Of a stretch of 64,000 nt of DNA, positions 15,035 to 23,272 are shown one piece after another. Source of the DNA: Pseudomonadota bacterium (GTDB lineage: Bacteria; Pseudomonadota; Alphaproteobacteria; Rhodospirillales; Magnetospirillaceae); assembly GCA_021847015.1 (NCBI GenBank), contig JAJZVW010000002.1, forward strand, positions 1 to 64,000, given 5' to 3'. A program made the position numbers and the translations under genes. How positions within the stretch are numbered: position 1 is the stretch's first letter; each line of letters opens with the position of its first letter. The notes below the pieces were generated by a model that made no database searches, was not told where the DNA came from, and saw only the letters and a program-made list of their open reading frames with translations.

Positions 15035-16257
15035 CTGACCATCCCGTCCGCCAGCTTGGGTTCGAACCAGGTGGATTTGGGGGGCATCACCTCGCCGGCC
15101 TCGGCGACGGCGACCAGATCCTCCATGCGTGTGGCGAAGAGGGCGAAGGCCACGGCCATCTCGCCCGAATCCACCCGCCGCTCCAGCTCTTCCAGGCCGC
15201 GCTTGCCGCCGACGAAGTCGATGCGCTTGTCCTTGCGCAGATCGTGGATGCCGAGAACGGGGGTCAGCAGACGGTCCGACAGCAGGCTGACGTCCAGGCG
15301 CCCCACCGGGTCGCTCTCGGGCGGCAGCGGCTTCTTCAGCGTCAGCCGGTACCATTGCCCGCCCAGATACATGCCGAACTCGCGGGCTGCGGCCGGCTTG
15401 GCCCGGCCGTTGGCGGGCACGACGGCGAAATCCTCGGCCAAGGCGGCCAGGAACGCCTCGCGGCCCATGCCGTTGAGGTCCTTGACCACGCGGTTGTAGT
15501 CGAAAATCTTCATCTCCTCGATGGGGAAGGTCACCACCAGGAACGACTCGGACAGGCCGCCGGAGGCGCCCTTGGCGCGCCGGGCATTGGCCACGCGGCT
15601 GGCGGCGGCCGAACGGTGGTGGCCGTCGGCGATGTAGAGCGCGGGCATGGCGTCGAAGGCGCGCACGACCGACTCCACCAGCCGGTCGTCGTCCATGACC
15701 CACAGCGTATGGGTGATGCCGTCGGCGGCGGTAACCGCGTAGGCCGGCACGCCCGCCACGGTGGCGGCGATGGCGGCGGCCACGGCGGGTGTGTTGCGGT
15801 GGGCGAGCAGCACCGGTCCGGTCTGGGCGTCGCAGGCGTCGATCTGGCGGACGCGGTCGTCCTCCTTGTCGGGCCGGGTGAATTCGTGCTTGCGGATGCG
15901 GTTGGCGTCGTAGGCTGCGACCGAGCCGCCGCCGACGATGCCGGTCTGGACATGGTCGCCCATCTTCAGGCGGTAGACGTAGAAGCAGGGCTTGGCGTCC
16001 CGCCTCAGCACACCGGCCGCCACCATCCGGTCCAGGTTCTCGCGGGCCTTGGCGTAGACCTCGGGCGCATAGAGGTCGGTGCCCGCGGGCAGGTCGATTT
16101 CCGGCTTGGAGATGTGCAGAAAGCTCCACGGCTTGCCGGCCGCCATCGCGCGCGCCTCGTCGCTCGACAGGACGTCATAGGGCGGCGCGGCGACTTCGGC
16201 GGCGTACTGGGGGGCCGGGCGCAGGCCGGCGAAGGGGCGGAGCAGCGGCACGGACAC
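15019..16257 (-). CDS. DUF1015-family protein
   Basis: This is a 412-residue cytoplasmic protein of the DUF1015 family, whose biochemical role is not firmly established. Family features are RPFAGLRP near the start, AAPPYDVLSSDEARAMA, RIRKHEFTRPDKEDDRVRQ and the histidine-rich motif YIADGHHRSAA near the centre, which looks catalytic or metal-binding. The GTG start at 16257 is chosen because GGAGGA stands seven bases upstream. The 3' end overlaps the convergent MerR-family gene by 16 bases. It is often found near serine-biosynthesis genes elsewhere, but not here. Confidence 0.85.
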   Translation of the reverse strand: MSVPLLRPFAGLRPAPQYAAEVAAPPYDVLSSDEARAMAAGKPWSFLHISKPEIDLPAGTDLYAPEVYAKARENLDRMVAAGVLRRDAKPCFYVYRLKMGDHVQTGIVGGGSVAAYDANRIRKHEFTRPDKEDDRVRQIDACDAQTGPVLLAHRNTPAVAAAIAATVAGVPAYAVTAADGITHTLWVMDDDRLVESVVRAFDAMPALYIADGHHRSAAASRVANARRAKGASGGLSESFLVVTFPIEEMKIFDYNRVVKDLNGMGREAFLAALAEDFAVVPANGRAKPAAAREFGMYLGGQWYRLTLKKPLPPESDPVGRLDVSLLSDRLLTPVLGIHDLRKDKRIDFVGGKRGLEELERRVDSGEMAVAFALFATRMEDLVAVAEAGEVMPPKSTWFEPKLADGMVSYPLG

Positions 16258-16353
16258 GGGGGTTCCTCCGGGCGGACGGTGTGGAGGAGACCTCTTAGCC
16301 CCGGCAACCCGGCCGGTCAAGGCGGAGGGATCGCGGACGGCGCGGTTGCGGGC

Positions 16354-16761
16354 ATGGCGCGCGGAGACGTATACGTCAACCGCACCAACAAGGCCGCGCC
16401 AATGATTCCGCCCGCCCCGATCCTGGATGTCTATTACGCCTCCACCTGCGTGCCGTGCCGGCTGGAACTGCCGGTTCTGGCGCAGGCCGTGCAGGATGGC
16501 CTTCCCGTTACCGTCGTCGTGCTGACCGAAGAGGCCAGGGCCCGCCGCGAGTTGGCGGCGGTGTCGCCCGGGCTGGAGGCGGCGGCCGTCGCCGCCCCGG
16601 CCGCGACGGACCCCCGCGCCACGCTGAGGGCGGCGGGCGACCCCGACGGCATACTGCCCTTCTCGGTGGCGCGGCGTCCGGATGGCCGCGCGTGCCGAAC
16701 CTGGCGCGGTTCCCTTACCCTCGACCGCATTCGGCGTCTGCTGGCAAGCTGCGGGCTTTAA
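16354..16761 (+). CDS. Small thioredoxin-like protein with CVPC motif
   Basis: This is a short thioredoxin-fold-like protein (135 residues from 16354, 119 from the alternative ATG at 16402). The segment VYYASTCVPCRLELPVLAQA carries a CxxC active-site motif at the usual position after the first strand. The second half is short and alanine-rich, and no cis-proline loop is clear. No signal peptide is obvious, so a cytoplasmic redox role is possible. Neither start has a strong ribosome site. Its end overlaps the convergent DUF3299 gene by four bases. Confidence 0.55.
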   Translation: MARGDVYVNRTNKAAPMIPPAPILDVYYASTCVPCRLELPVLAQAVQDGLPVTVVVLTEEARARRELAAVSPGLEAAAVAAPAATDPRATLRAAGDPDGILPFSVARRPDGRACRTWRGSLTLDRIRRLLASCGL

Positions 16762-17261
16762 GGAACCTTCTCGGCATCGCGCAGGGCGAAGAAGATGGCC
16801 TTCTCGCCGTTGTTGACCAGCACGAAGCGCCCGCGCAGGGTGACGAGGTCGTCGGTCCAATCGACGGGATGCTTGGACGTCACCTCGATGACCTCGTTCG
16901 GCTCGCCCGGCGGGCAGAACATGCAGACGGGGGTACGCTTGGTCAGCAGGAAGTGCCGGGTCTTGTCGGAGCCGTCGAGCGGCAGGACGAAGCCGTTGGC
17001 GGTAACGGTCTGGCCGTCCATCGCCTTCACCTCCGGCGAAATCGAAATGCCGTAAAGCGCCGTCTTGTTGTTGAAGTGGACGGCGCAGTGCGCGAGTTGG
17101 CCCCACAGCGGATTTTTCGACTGCGGCAGCTTGTCCTGGGCCGCGCGTTCGCCCGGCGCCTGGTAGGGAACCGGCTCGGTCGAGGTCTGCACCTGAAAAC
17201 CTTCGAGCAGGAAGGCGAGCGGCAGCAGCAGGAGGGGGCGCAGGCGACGGGCTGGCATCAT
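16758..17261 (-). CDS. Exported DUF3299 protein
   Basis: This 167-residue protein has a signal peptide (about 1-22) and a DUF3299 domain. Typical segments are HFNNKTALYGISISPEVKA, GQTVTANGFVLPLDG and the cysteine motif PVCMFCPPGEPNEVIEV, which looks metal-binding. Function is not established. It is coupled by a 4-base overlap (ATGA) to the FtsX-like permease gene and follows a LolD-like ATPase gene. The three probably form one ABC system, with this protein as its periplasmic part or cargo (inference). Confidence 0.8.
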   Translation of the reverse strand: MMPARRLRPLLLLPLAFLLEGFQVQTSTEPVPYQAPGERAAQDKLPQSKNPLWGQLAHCAVHFNNKTALYGISISPEVKAMDGQTVTANGFVLPLDGSDKTRHFLLTKRTPVCMFCPPGEPNEVIEVTSKHPVDWTDDLVTLRGRFVLVNNGEKAIFFALRDAEKVP

Positions 17262-18469
17262 GCTTTCAACACCGTTTCGATCGGCGCGCGGGCCGCGCGC
17301 AAGGCCGGAACCGCCGCCGCCGCAAGCGCGGCGGCAAGGGCGCCGGCGGCCAGCATTGCGAGATCCTGGCCGGTGGGGGCGACAGTGACGAGCAGGCCGT
17401 CGCGTTCGGCGAGTAGAGAGGCGCCCCATGGCGCCAAGCCGGCCACCGCGGCGACGCCCGTGGCCAGGGCACCGGCGGCGAGCATGGCGGCCTCGGCGGC
17501 GGCGATGGCGGCGATTTCCCACGGATGGGCGCCGAGCGCGCGCAAGAGCGCGAGATCCCTGGCCCGTCCGCTCATGGCGGCGGCCAATGCCGTGGCCGCG
17601 GTCGCCGCGGCGATCGCGGCGAACAGCACCCCGACCGCCGTGACCGCCAGGATGACCGGCCGGCCGGCGCGCGCCAGCCTTGCGGTTTCCATCGCCGGGC
17701 TGGCGGCCGAGAAGCGCTCGGTGGCATCGACCAGCCGGGGCAGGAACGCCATGGCGACCGGGCTGCGGAACGAGGCCAGGATGGCGGTGGCCGCAGGGGG
17801 GCCGAACCCGGTCGGCCCGCCCTGGCCCGCCTTGGCCTCTTCGGCGTCGTCCGGGTCACGGTGGATGATGTAGACGCTCTGGATGTCGGTGAGGATCAGG
17901 CGGTCGAGCGCGGAGCCCGTCGGCGCCAGGATGCCGGTGACGGTGTAGGGGAATTTCGCGTGTTCCTCGCCGCCCGGCCCGAGACCGTGGTTCCCGACGA
18001 AGGTGGCGCCGGGCTTCAGGCCCAGCGTCCGGGCGGCGTCGCTGCCGGCCACCGCCTGGAGCGGCGCGGTCCATATCGCTCCCTGGGCCATGTGAGCCCG
18101 GTAGATCGTCAGGATGTCCGGCGTGGTCCCGACGATCCGGCGGCCATGCACGCTGTCGCCCAGCGCGATGGGCGCGGCCGCCGCCACCATCGGGTTGCGC
18201 AGCACATCCATTCCCTCCTTGAGCGGCACCAGCCCGCGCGGGTCGGAAACGTGGAGCACGCAGCACAGGACCAGGTCCAACGCCGATCCTTTGGGCCCGA
18301 CCACCAGATCGACGCCGCCAAAGGCCCGCTCCGCCGCCTTCGGCAATTCCCGTTCGGCGATGGCCACCGTCTCGACGGCGGCCACGCCCAGAGCCCCGAC
18401 GATCACGGACAGCAGGGCCTGCCCCCAGCGGCGGCGCAGGAATGCCCATGCCAAGCCCATGGTTCTCAT
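17258..18469 (-). CDS. FtsX/MacB-like ABC transporter permease
   Basis: This membrane protein of 403 residues has the FtsX-type plan of one N-terminal helix (about 16-36), a large periplasmic domain (about 40-255) and three C-terminal helices within AAAATAATALAAAMSGR and later segments. Proteins of this type use ATP to drive periplasmic or envelope processes such as lipoprotein or peptide transport rather than classic import. The start at 18469 follows a GGGAG ribosome site and lies 16 bases after the ATPase stop. It is partnered by the ATPase upstream and the DUF3299 protein downstream. Confidence 0.85.
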   Translation of the reverse strand: MRTMGLAWAFLRRRWGQALLSVIVGALGVAAVETVAIAERELPKAAERAFGGVDLVVGPKGSALDLVLCCVLHVSDPRGLVPLKEGMDVLRNPMVAAAAPIALGDSVHGRRIVGTTPDILTIYRAHMAQGAIWTAPLQAVAGSDAARTLGLKPGATFVGNHGLGPGGEEHAKFPYTVTGILAPTGSALDRLILTDIQSVYIIHRDPDDAEEAKAGQGGPTGFGPPAATAILASFRSPVAMAFLPRLVDATERFSAASPAMETARLARAGRPVILAVTAVGVLFAAIAAATAATALAAAMSGRARDLALLRALGAHPWEIAAIAAAEAAMLAAGALATGVAAVAGLAPWGASLLAERDGLLVTVAPTGQDLAMLAAGALAAALAAAAVPALRAARAPIETVLKA

Positions 18470-18485
18470 TGCTTCAGTCTCCCGC

Positions 18486-19154
18486 TCATCCCGCCGCCTC
18501 CATCGCCAGAGATGCGTCGACCGCGTCGAGGGCGCGGCGGTCATGGGTCGCGATCAGGAGCCCGGCGCCTTGCTCGCGGACGACGCGGGCGAGCAGGTCC
18601 AGCAGCGCCCGGGCATTGCCGTCGTCCAACGCCGAGGTGGGCTCGTCGGCCAGGACCAGGGCGGGGCGATTGACCAGGGCGCGTGCCACGGCCACCCGCT
18701 GCGCCTGCCCCTGGCTGAGGCGGTCGGCCCGCCGGTGGCGGATGGCGACGATGTCGAGGGTCTCCAGCAGCGTTTGCAGGTGGCCGGGCTCCGCCCGCAA
18801 CCCGGCGCAGGAGGCGGCAAGGCGCAGGTTCTCCTCGACGCTCACCGCGTCGATGAGATGGAAGGATTGGAACACCAGCCCGATGCGCTGGCCACGCAGG
18901 CGGTCGCGCCCGGACGGCGGCAGCGACCAGAGGTCGGTGTCGCCTACCTGGATTGACCCTTCACGCGGCGGGCGGATGCCGGCCAGCGCCAGCAGGGCGG
19001 TGGTCTTGCCCGCTCCCGAGGTGCCGGTGAGCGCGACGATCCGTCCCGGCGCCAGATCAACATCCGGCAAGCGGGCGAAGACGCGCCCGTCACGATCCAA
19101 AAGGACGCCCCGTGTCCGCAGGCAGTGGGGCGATGTTGTGACGAAGCCGCCCAT
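18486..19154 (-). CDS. LolD/MacB-type ABC transporter ATPase
   Basis: This 222-residue nucleotide-binding subunit has Walker A GTSGAGKTT, Q-loop LVFQSFHL, signature LSQGQAQRV, Walker B ALVLADEPTSALD and switch histidine ATHD. The signature departs from the common LSGGQ (LSQGQ). By length and Q-loop it belongs to the MacB/LolD/FtsE group, which partners FtsX-like permeases, and such a gene follows directly. The ATG at 19154 is preferred, with AGAGG upstream, over an ATG ten codons earlier. Confidence 0.9.
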   Translation of the reverse strand: MGGFVTTSPHCLRTRGVLLDRDGRVFARLPDVDLAPGRIVALTGTSGAGKTTALLALAGIRPPREGSIQVGDTDLWSLPPSGRDRLRGQRIGLVFQSFHLIDAVSVEENLRLAASCAGLRAEPGHLQTLLETLDIVAIRHRRADRLSQGQAQRVAVARALVNRPALVLADEPTSALDDGNARALLDLLARVVREQGAGLLIATHDRRALDAVDASLAMEAAG

Positions 19155-19724
19155 GGAACCTCTTGCTGGCTGGAAAACCGGCACGATGTCGGCCGTCTCT
19201 AACCGGACGCTATGGCAAAAGCATGGCGCCGACGGTGGAGGCGGCTTGATGTCGTCCTAGCCTTCTTTGTATGCCAAAGTGTGCGCCGAGTTCAGTCTGA
19301 TTATCGCGTTGGCCCCCTGGCTCCGCGGATACGCGGGGCTCCCATTGGAACGGCGCCCGATTTCCGCCATACAGAAGAGGCGATACTCTAACCTGTTCGC
19401 GCAGCCGTGCCGGACCGGCTGCCGTGCCATGCCGCGGTTCTTAATTGCGGGTTTGCTGTTGTCATCCCGAGCGCAGCCGAGGGATCTTTCAGGCACTTTC
19501 GCGTGAAGGCCCCTTCCACTCGTCTGCTCTCGGTCGGGGTGACAAACTGAGCGAGACCGCATGATGAGAACCGCCGCGTGCCATGTGCGTGCCGGTGTGG
19601 CATCGCCGACGGTTCGCATTTTCCGCGCCTTGGAGGGGGCCAACTCATCTGGTGCCATCGTCTGAAGACCTGGATTGGCGGAGCGCTGGCCGGCAAGGGG
19701 CTTTTCGAGCGGCAGGGCCGAGGG
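19155..19724. other. Intergenic region with dispersed repeat
   Basis: This gap of about 570 bases separates the divergent ABC ATPase and TonB-like genes. It contains one copy of the dispersed palindromic repeat (19461-19543). No convincing gene was found in the rest, although the TonB-like frame is open from 19578. Confidence 0.5.
19461..19543 (-). repeat. Dispersed palindromic repeat, short copy (copy 1)
   Basis: This 83-bp element has inverted ends, GTCATCCCGA at one side and TCGGGGTGAC at the other. Its reverse complement matches the flanks of the copies at 38252-38377 and 50305-50590: a CCGACCGAG block, a CGAGTGGA block, TTCACG, then GAAAGATCC and CTCGGGATGAC. It lacks the 42-bp core found in the other two copies. 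It is intergenic. Confidence 0.8.
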
Positions 19725-20471
19725 ATGGTTCTCTCCTTCGTTCTGCATGCCGCGGTCCTGTTGCTGCTGATCTTCGGCCCCAGCCTGTCCCGGCCGCCGC
19801 CGCAACTGGAAGAGGCGATCCCCGTCGAGCTGGTCGAGCTTGGCGACAGGACGGCATCGCCCTGGCACGCGGAGAAGGCTCAACTGCCGCAGGAGGTTGC
19901 TCCGCAATCCCCCAGCAAAGGCCTGTCCGCGGCTCCCAAGGCAGCCCCCGCACCGGCTCGGGTCGCGCTGCCGGCGGCCAAGCATAGGCTGGCGAAGGCC
20001 AAGCCCAGGAATGCACCGTCCTCCGAAAACAATTTCGACGCTCAGCTTCGTGCGGCGGAGAAGCAACTCCAGCCGGTGGCCGCGCCCCCCGATTCGACGT
20101 CGCGCAATGGGAATGGCGTCGCCAATCGGGCGGTGGCCAGTCTGAACGGTGTGCGCGGGCCGCAAGCGACGTATGGCGTGAAGGATGTCGTTCGCGCCCA
20201 GATCGAGCGCCACTGGAACTTCGACGTCGCGACGCTGGGAGGCCGTCACGTCGTGGTTTCGATCCACGTGGTCCTGGATGCCCAGGGCAACGTCGACAGC
20301 GCCTCGATCATCGAGGACCCGCGCTACCACTCGGATCCCGCCTACCATGCGCTGGCCCGCAGCGCCCGTAACGCCGTGCTGGTGTCTTCGCCTGTACAAT
20401 TGCCGCCGGGAACGCCCAGCGCCTTGCGGGACATGGTCCTGGATTTGGATCCTCGGGCGGCCCTGAGGTGA
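19725..20471 (+). CDS. TonB/TolA-like energy-transducing protein
   Basis: This inner-membrane-anchored protein has one N-terminal helix (MVLSFVLHAAVLLLLIFGP), an Ala/Pro/Lys-rich middle suited to span the periplasm and a C-terminal TonB/TolA-type domain (about 150-248) with VVVSIHVVLDAQGNVDSASI and YHALARSARNAVL. It most resembles TolA/TonB C-terminal proteins, which couple inner-membrane energy to the outer membrane. No exbBD or tolQR is nearby. The start is uncertain: 19725 begins at the helix, and the frame stays open upstream to 19578. The downstream gene is convergent. Confidence 0.75.
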   Translation: MVLSFVLHAAVLLLLIFGPSLSRPPPQLEEAIPVELVELGDRTASPWHAEKAQLPQEVAPQSPSKGLSAAPKAAPAPARVALPAAKHRLAKAKPRNAPSSENNFDAQLRAAEKQLQPVAAPPDSTSRNGNGVANRAVASLNGVRGPQATYGVKDVVRAQIERHWNFDVATLGGRHVVVSIHVVLDAQGNVDSASIIEDPRYHSDPAYHALARSARNAVLVSSPVQLPPGTPSALRDMVLDLDPRAALR

Positions 20472-20492
20472 TCGCGGGCGGAGCGCGGCCTG

Positions 20493-21410
20493 TCATCGGA
20501 TGCTTCTGGCGACACGGAAGCCGGTGTCGCTGGCGTAGTCGAACTCCTGACCATGGGTGGCGCCGCCGATGCGCATCGCCGAGCGGATGAAGATGGGAAG
20601 GTTGCTCCACGACCCGCCGCGCACGACGCGCTTGGTGCAATCGCCGGTCAACCATGCGCTGCCATCCCGGGGCGCCCCCACATAGCTCGGATTCCAGCAA
20701 TCCTCGGTCCATTGCCAGACATTGCCCAGCATGTCGTAAAGGCCGAAGGGATTGGGCCCGAAGCTGTCCACCGGAGCGAACAGCGTGTTGTCCCAAGCGC
20801 TGCCGCAGCCGTTGCAATTGGCATTGCCGACGCCGATCGCCTTGCCCCACCACCGTGTCGTCGTCGTCCCCGCCCGCGCCGCGTATTCCCATTCCGCCTC
20901 GCTGGGCAGCCGATAGGGGCCGTCGCCGCCCTTTGCCGGCGGGTTGCCGTGCCGAACCTTGGCGTTCAGCCACGCCACATAGGCTTGGGCATCATCCCAA
21001 TTGACGCAGACCGCCGGCTGGCGCGGCGAATCGGCGCTTCCCGGGGGATAGACCAGGCCGTACCGGGGCGATTGCCAGGCAAGTCCCAGGATGCGATCGC
21101 AAGGGGCGGGCTGATAGTCCGTTTCCCGCAGAAAGGCCGAATATTCCTCGACGGTCACATCGTGCTTGCCGAGGGCGAAAGACGGCACGGACACGATATG
21201 GCGCGGCCCTTCCACGTCGAAACGCCCGGGCTCGTTCGAGGGGCTGCCCATGACGAACGTGCCCGCCGGGATCACCACCAGTTCGGGGCAGTCGGGGCAT
21301 TCCTGAAAGTATTTCTGCGGCGGGCTCCCCGCAATCGCCTGGACGGGTCCGATCAGCAGCCACCCGAGCAGCGCCAAGAACGACAACGATGCCCGGCCCG
21401 TCCCAGCCAT
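20493..21410 (-). CDS. Exported SUMF1/FGE-domain protein
   Basis: This 305-residue protein has a signal peptide (about 8-27) followed by a formylglycine-generating-enzyme-type domain: LVVIPAGTFVMGSP, RLPSEAEWEYAARAG, GLYDMLGNVWQWTEDCW and RVVRGGSW. True formylglycine-generating enzymes carry a cysteine pair shortly after the RGGSW motif. Here that region reads SNLPIFIRSAMR, without cysteines. So it is more likely a ligand-binding or structural member of the fold than a sulfatase activator. No sulfatase gene is nearby. Confidence 0.85.
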   Translation of the reverse strand: MAGTGRASLSFLALLGWLLIGPVQAIAGSPPQKYFQECPDCPELVVIPAGTFVMGSPSNEPGRFDVEGPRHIVSVPSFALGKHDVTVEEYSAFLRETDYQPAPCDRILGLAWQSPRYGLVYPPGSADSPRQPAVCVNWDDAQAYVAWLNAKVRHGNPPAKGGDGPYRLPSEAEWEYAARAGTTTTRWWGKAIGVGNANCNGCGSAWDNTLFAPVDSFGPNPFGLYDMLGNVWQWTEDCWNPSYVGAPRDGSAWLTGDCTKRVVRGGSWSNLPIFIRSAMRIGGATHGQEFDYASDTGFRVARSIR

Positions 21411-21550
21411 CCATTCTCCTCCTTTCCCGCCACCGTCGCGGCGGATGTATTCCCGTATATCCCACCCGCCGCACGCCGAGGCCTCGGAGCTGAGCGGGAC
21501 ATGGTGGGAAATGGCCGCGTGCGGGCAAGCACCCCCCCGGCAGGCAAGAA

Positions 21551-21574
21551 GAAAGGGGCCTTTCGGCCCCTTTC
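21551..21574 (-). terminator. Rho-independent terminator of the DegP-type gene
   Basis: The perfect 10-bp stem GAAAGGGGCC/GGCCCCTTTC with a 4-base loop stands nine bases after the minus-strand protease stop codon and is followed on that strand by TTCTT. Confidence 0.75.
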
Positions 21575-21582
21575 CCGTCGCC

Positions 21583-23109
21583 TTATTTTTTGTCGCCCTT
21601 TTCCCCTACGGGCAGGACGACATAGCGGATCACTTGCGGGTTCTCCACCCGCAGCAGCAACGAGTGCTGTCCCGCCGAGCGGGCCTTGTCGACCGCCCGC
21701 AGCAGTTCCTGGGGCGAGCGAACCGGCTGCTGGCCGGCGTCGATGATGACGTCGCCCGCCTTCAGCCCCTTGTCGGCGGCGGGGCCGTCGTTGCGGACGT
21801 CCACGACCACCACGCCCTTGGTCTGCTCGTCGATGCCGAAGTGTTCCCGAAGCTGGGGCGTCAGCGAGGCGACAGTCATGCCCGCACTGGGAATCTCCTC
21901 GCCCTTGGGCGGGGATTCGGGCTTGTCTTGAGCCTTGGCCTGCTCGGCCGGCTCCTCCTTCAATTCGCCGACCGTCACCTGATAGCTGCTTTCGCGGCCA
22001 TCCCGCCACACGTCCATATCGACGCGCTTGCCGATCGGCGTCTCGGCGACCATGCGCGGGAGTTGGCGCATCTCGGAGACGTCCCGGCCGTCGAATTTCA
22101 AGATGACGTCGCCCGGCTTGATGCCGGCCTTGGCGGCGGGGCTGTCGGCCGTCACCGAGGCGACCAGGGCGCCCTTTTCCTCCGACAGGCCCATGGACTC
22201 GGCCAGATCCTGGTCGAGCGACTGGATGCGCACGCCGAGCCAGCCGCGACGCGTCTTGCCGAATTTGCGCAAATCGTCGATGACCGGCTTGGCCAGGGAG
22301 GAGGGGATGGCGAAGCCGATGCCGATGGACCCGCCCGACGGCGAGAAGATGGCGGTATTGATGCCGATCACCTCGCCCTGGACGTTGAACATCGGGCCGC
22401 CGGAATTGCCGCGGTTGATCGAAGCGTCGGTCTGGAGGAAGTCGTCGTAGGGACCGGCATTGATGTCGCGGGCGCGGGCCGAGACGATGCCGGCGGTGAC
22501 CGTGCCCCCCAGGCCGAAGGGATTGCCGATGGCCAGCACCCAATCGCCCACCCGCGCCTGGTCGGAATTGCCGAAGGCCACGGCGGTCAGCGCCTTCTTG
22601 CCCGGATCGATCTTCAAAAGGGCGAGGTCGGTCTTGGTGTCCCGTCCGACCACGCTCGCCTTGAACACGGAATTGTCGTGCAGGGTGACGGTGATCGCGT
22701 CCGCGTCCTGGATGACGTGGTTGTTGGTGACCACGTAGCCGGCCGGGTCGATGATGAATCCCGATCCCAGCGAGGTGGCCCGGCGGGGTTGGGAATCCTG
22801 CTTCATCTGATGGTCGAAGAAATCCTTGAAGAAGTCTTCGAACGGCGAGCCGGGCGGGAATTGCGGCATCTCCGGAATCCGTTCCGGATTGCGGATGGTC
22901 TGGGTGGTCGAGATGTTGACCACCGCCGGGAGCAGCTTCTCCGCCAAGTCCGCGAAGCTTGCGGGCGCGTCGTGCGCTTCCGCGGGCATCGTCTGCGAAA
23001 GGGAGGCGATGGCCAGCATGACGGCGACGAGCCAGGCGAAGGCACCGCGGGGCGCGACGCGGACGGTGGCCGCGCTCTCGCTGTTGTCAAGGTTTCTGGG
23101 GCAGAGCAC
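21583..23109 (-). CDS. DegP/DegQ/MucD-type periplasmic serine protease
   Basis: This HtrA-family protease degrades or refolds misfolded envelope proteins. Order of parts: signal peptide (hydrophobic WLVAVMLAIASLSQT, cleaved near AEA), trypsin-like domain with catalytic His in VVTNNHVI, Asp in TKTDLALLKI and Ser in GNSGGPMFN, then two PDZ domains (GWLGVRIQSLDQ onward, and a C-terminal one with VVVVDVRNDGPA). The GTG at 23109 (508 residues) is chosen because GGAGGG stands nine bases before it and it yields a normal signal peptide. The frame is open to an ATG at 23187. A terminator follows. Confidence 0.93.
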   Translation of the reverse strand: MLCPRNLDNSESAATVRVAPRGAFAWLVAVMLAIASLSQTMPAEAHDAPASFADLAEKLLPAVVNISTTQTIRNPERIPEMPQFPPGSPFEDFFKDFFDHQMKQDSQPRRATSLGSGFIIDPAGYVVTNNHVIQDADAITVTLHDNSVFKASVVGRDTKTDLALLKIDPGKKALTAVAFGNSDQARVGDWVLAIGNPFGLGGTVTAGIVSARARDINAGPYDDFLQTDASINRGNSGGPMFNVQGEVIGINTAIFSPSGGSIGIGFAIPSSLAKPVIDDLRKFGKTRRGWLGVRIQSLDQDLAESMGLSEEKGALVASVTADSPAAKAGIKPGDVILKFDGRDVSEMRQLPRMVAETPIGKRVDMDVWRDGRESSYQVTVGELKEEPAEQAKAQDKPESPPKGEEIPSAGMTVASLTPQLREHFGIDEQTKGVVVVDVRNDGPAADKGLKAGDVIIDAGQQPVRSPQELLRAVDKARSAGQHSLLLRVENPQVIRYVVLPVGEKGDKK

Positions 23110-23272
23110 CGGACGAAGCCCTCCTGATGATGATGGCTCCCCTGAGGGGAACCAACCCGATTTGGTCGCGCCCTCCGAGCGGTTCAAGCCGAAGGGCTAA
23201 GGTAAAAACATCGAACGAAAGTGTGGCGCGATCAAGGCGCCACCGGCCCCCGCAGGGGGGCGCCGCCCTGGA

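Noticed and set aside
19257-20399. Long minus-strand frame opposite the TonB-like gene
   Set aside because: It lacks any recognised domain and covers the intergenic repeat. The plus-strand frame has a clear TonB/TolA C-terminal domain.
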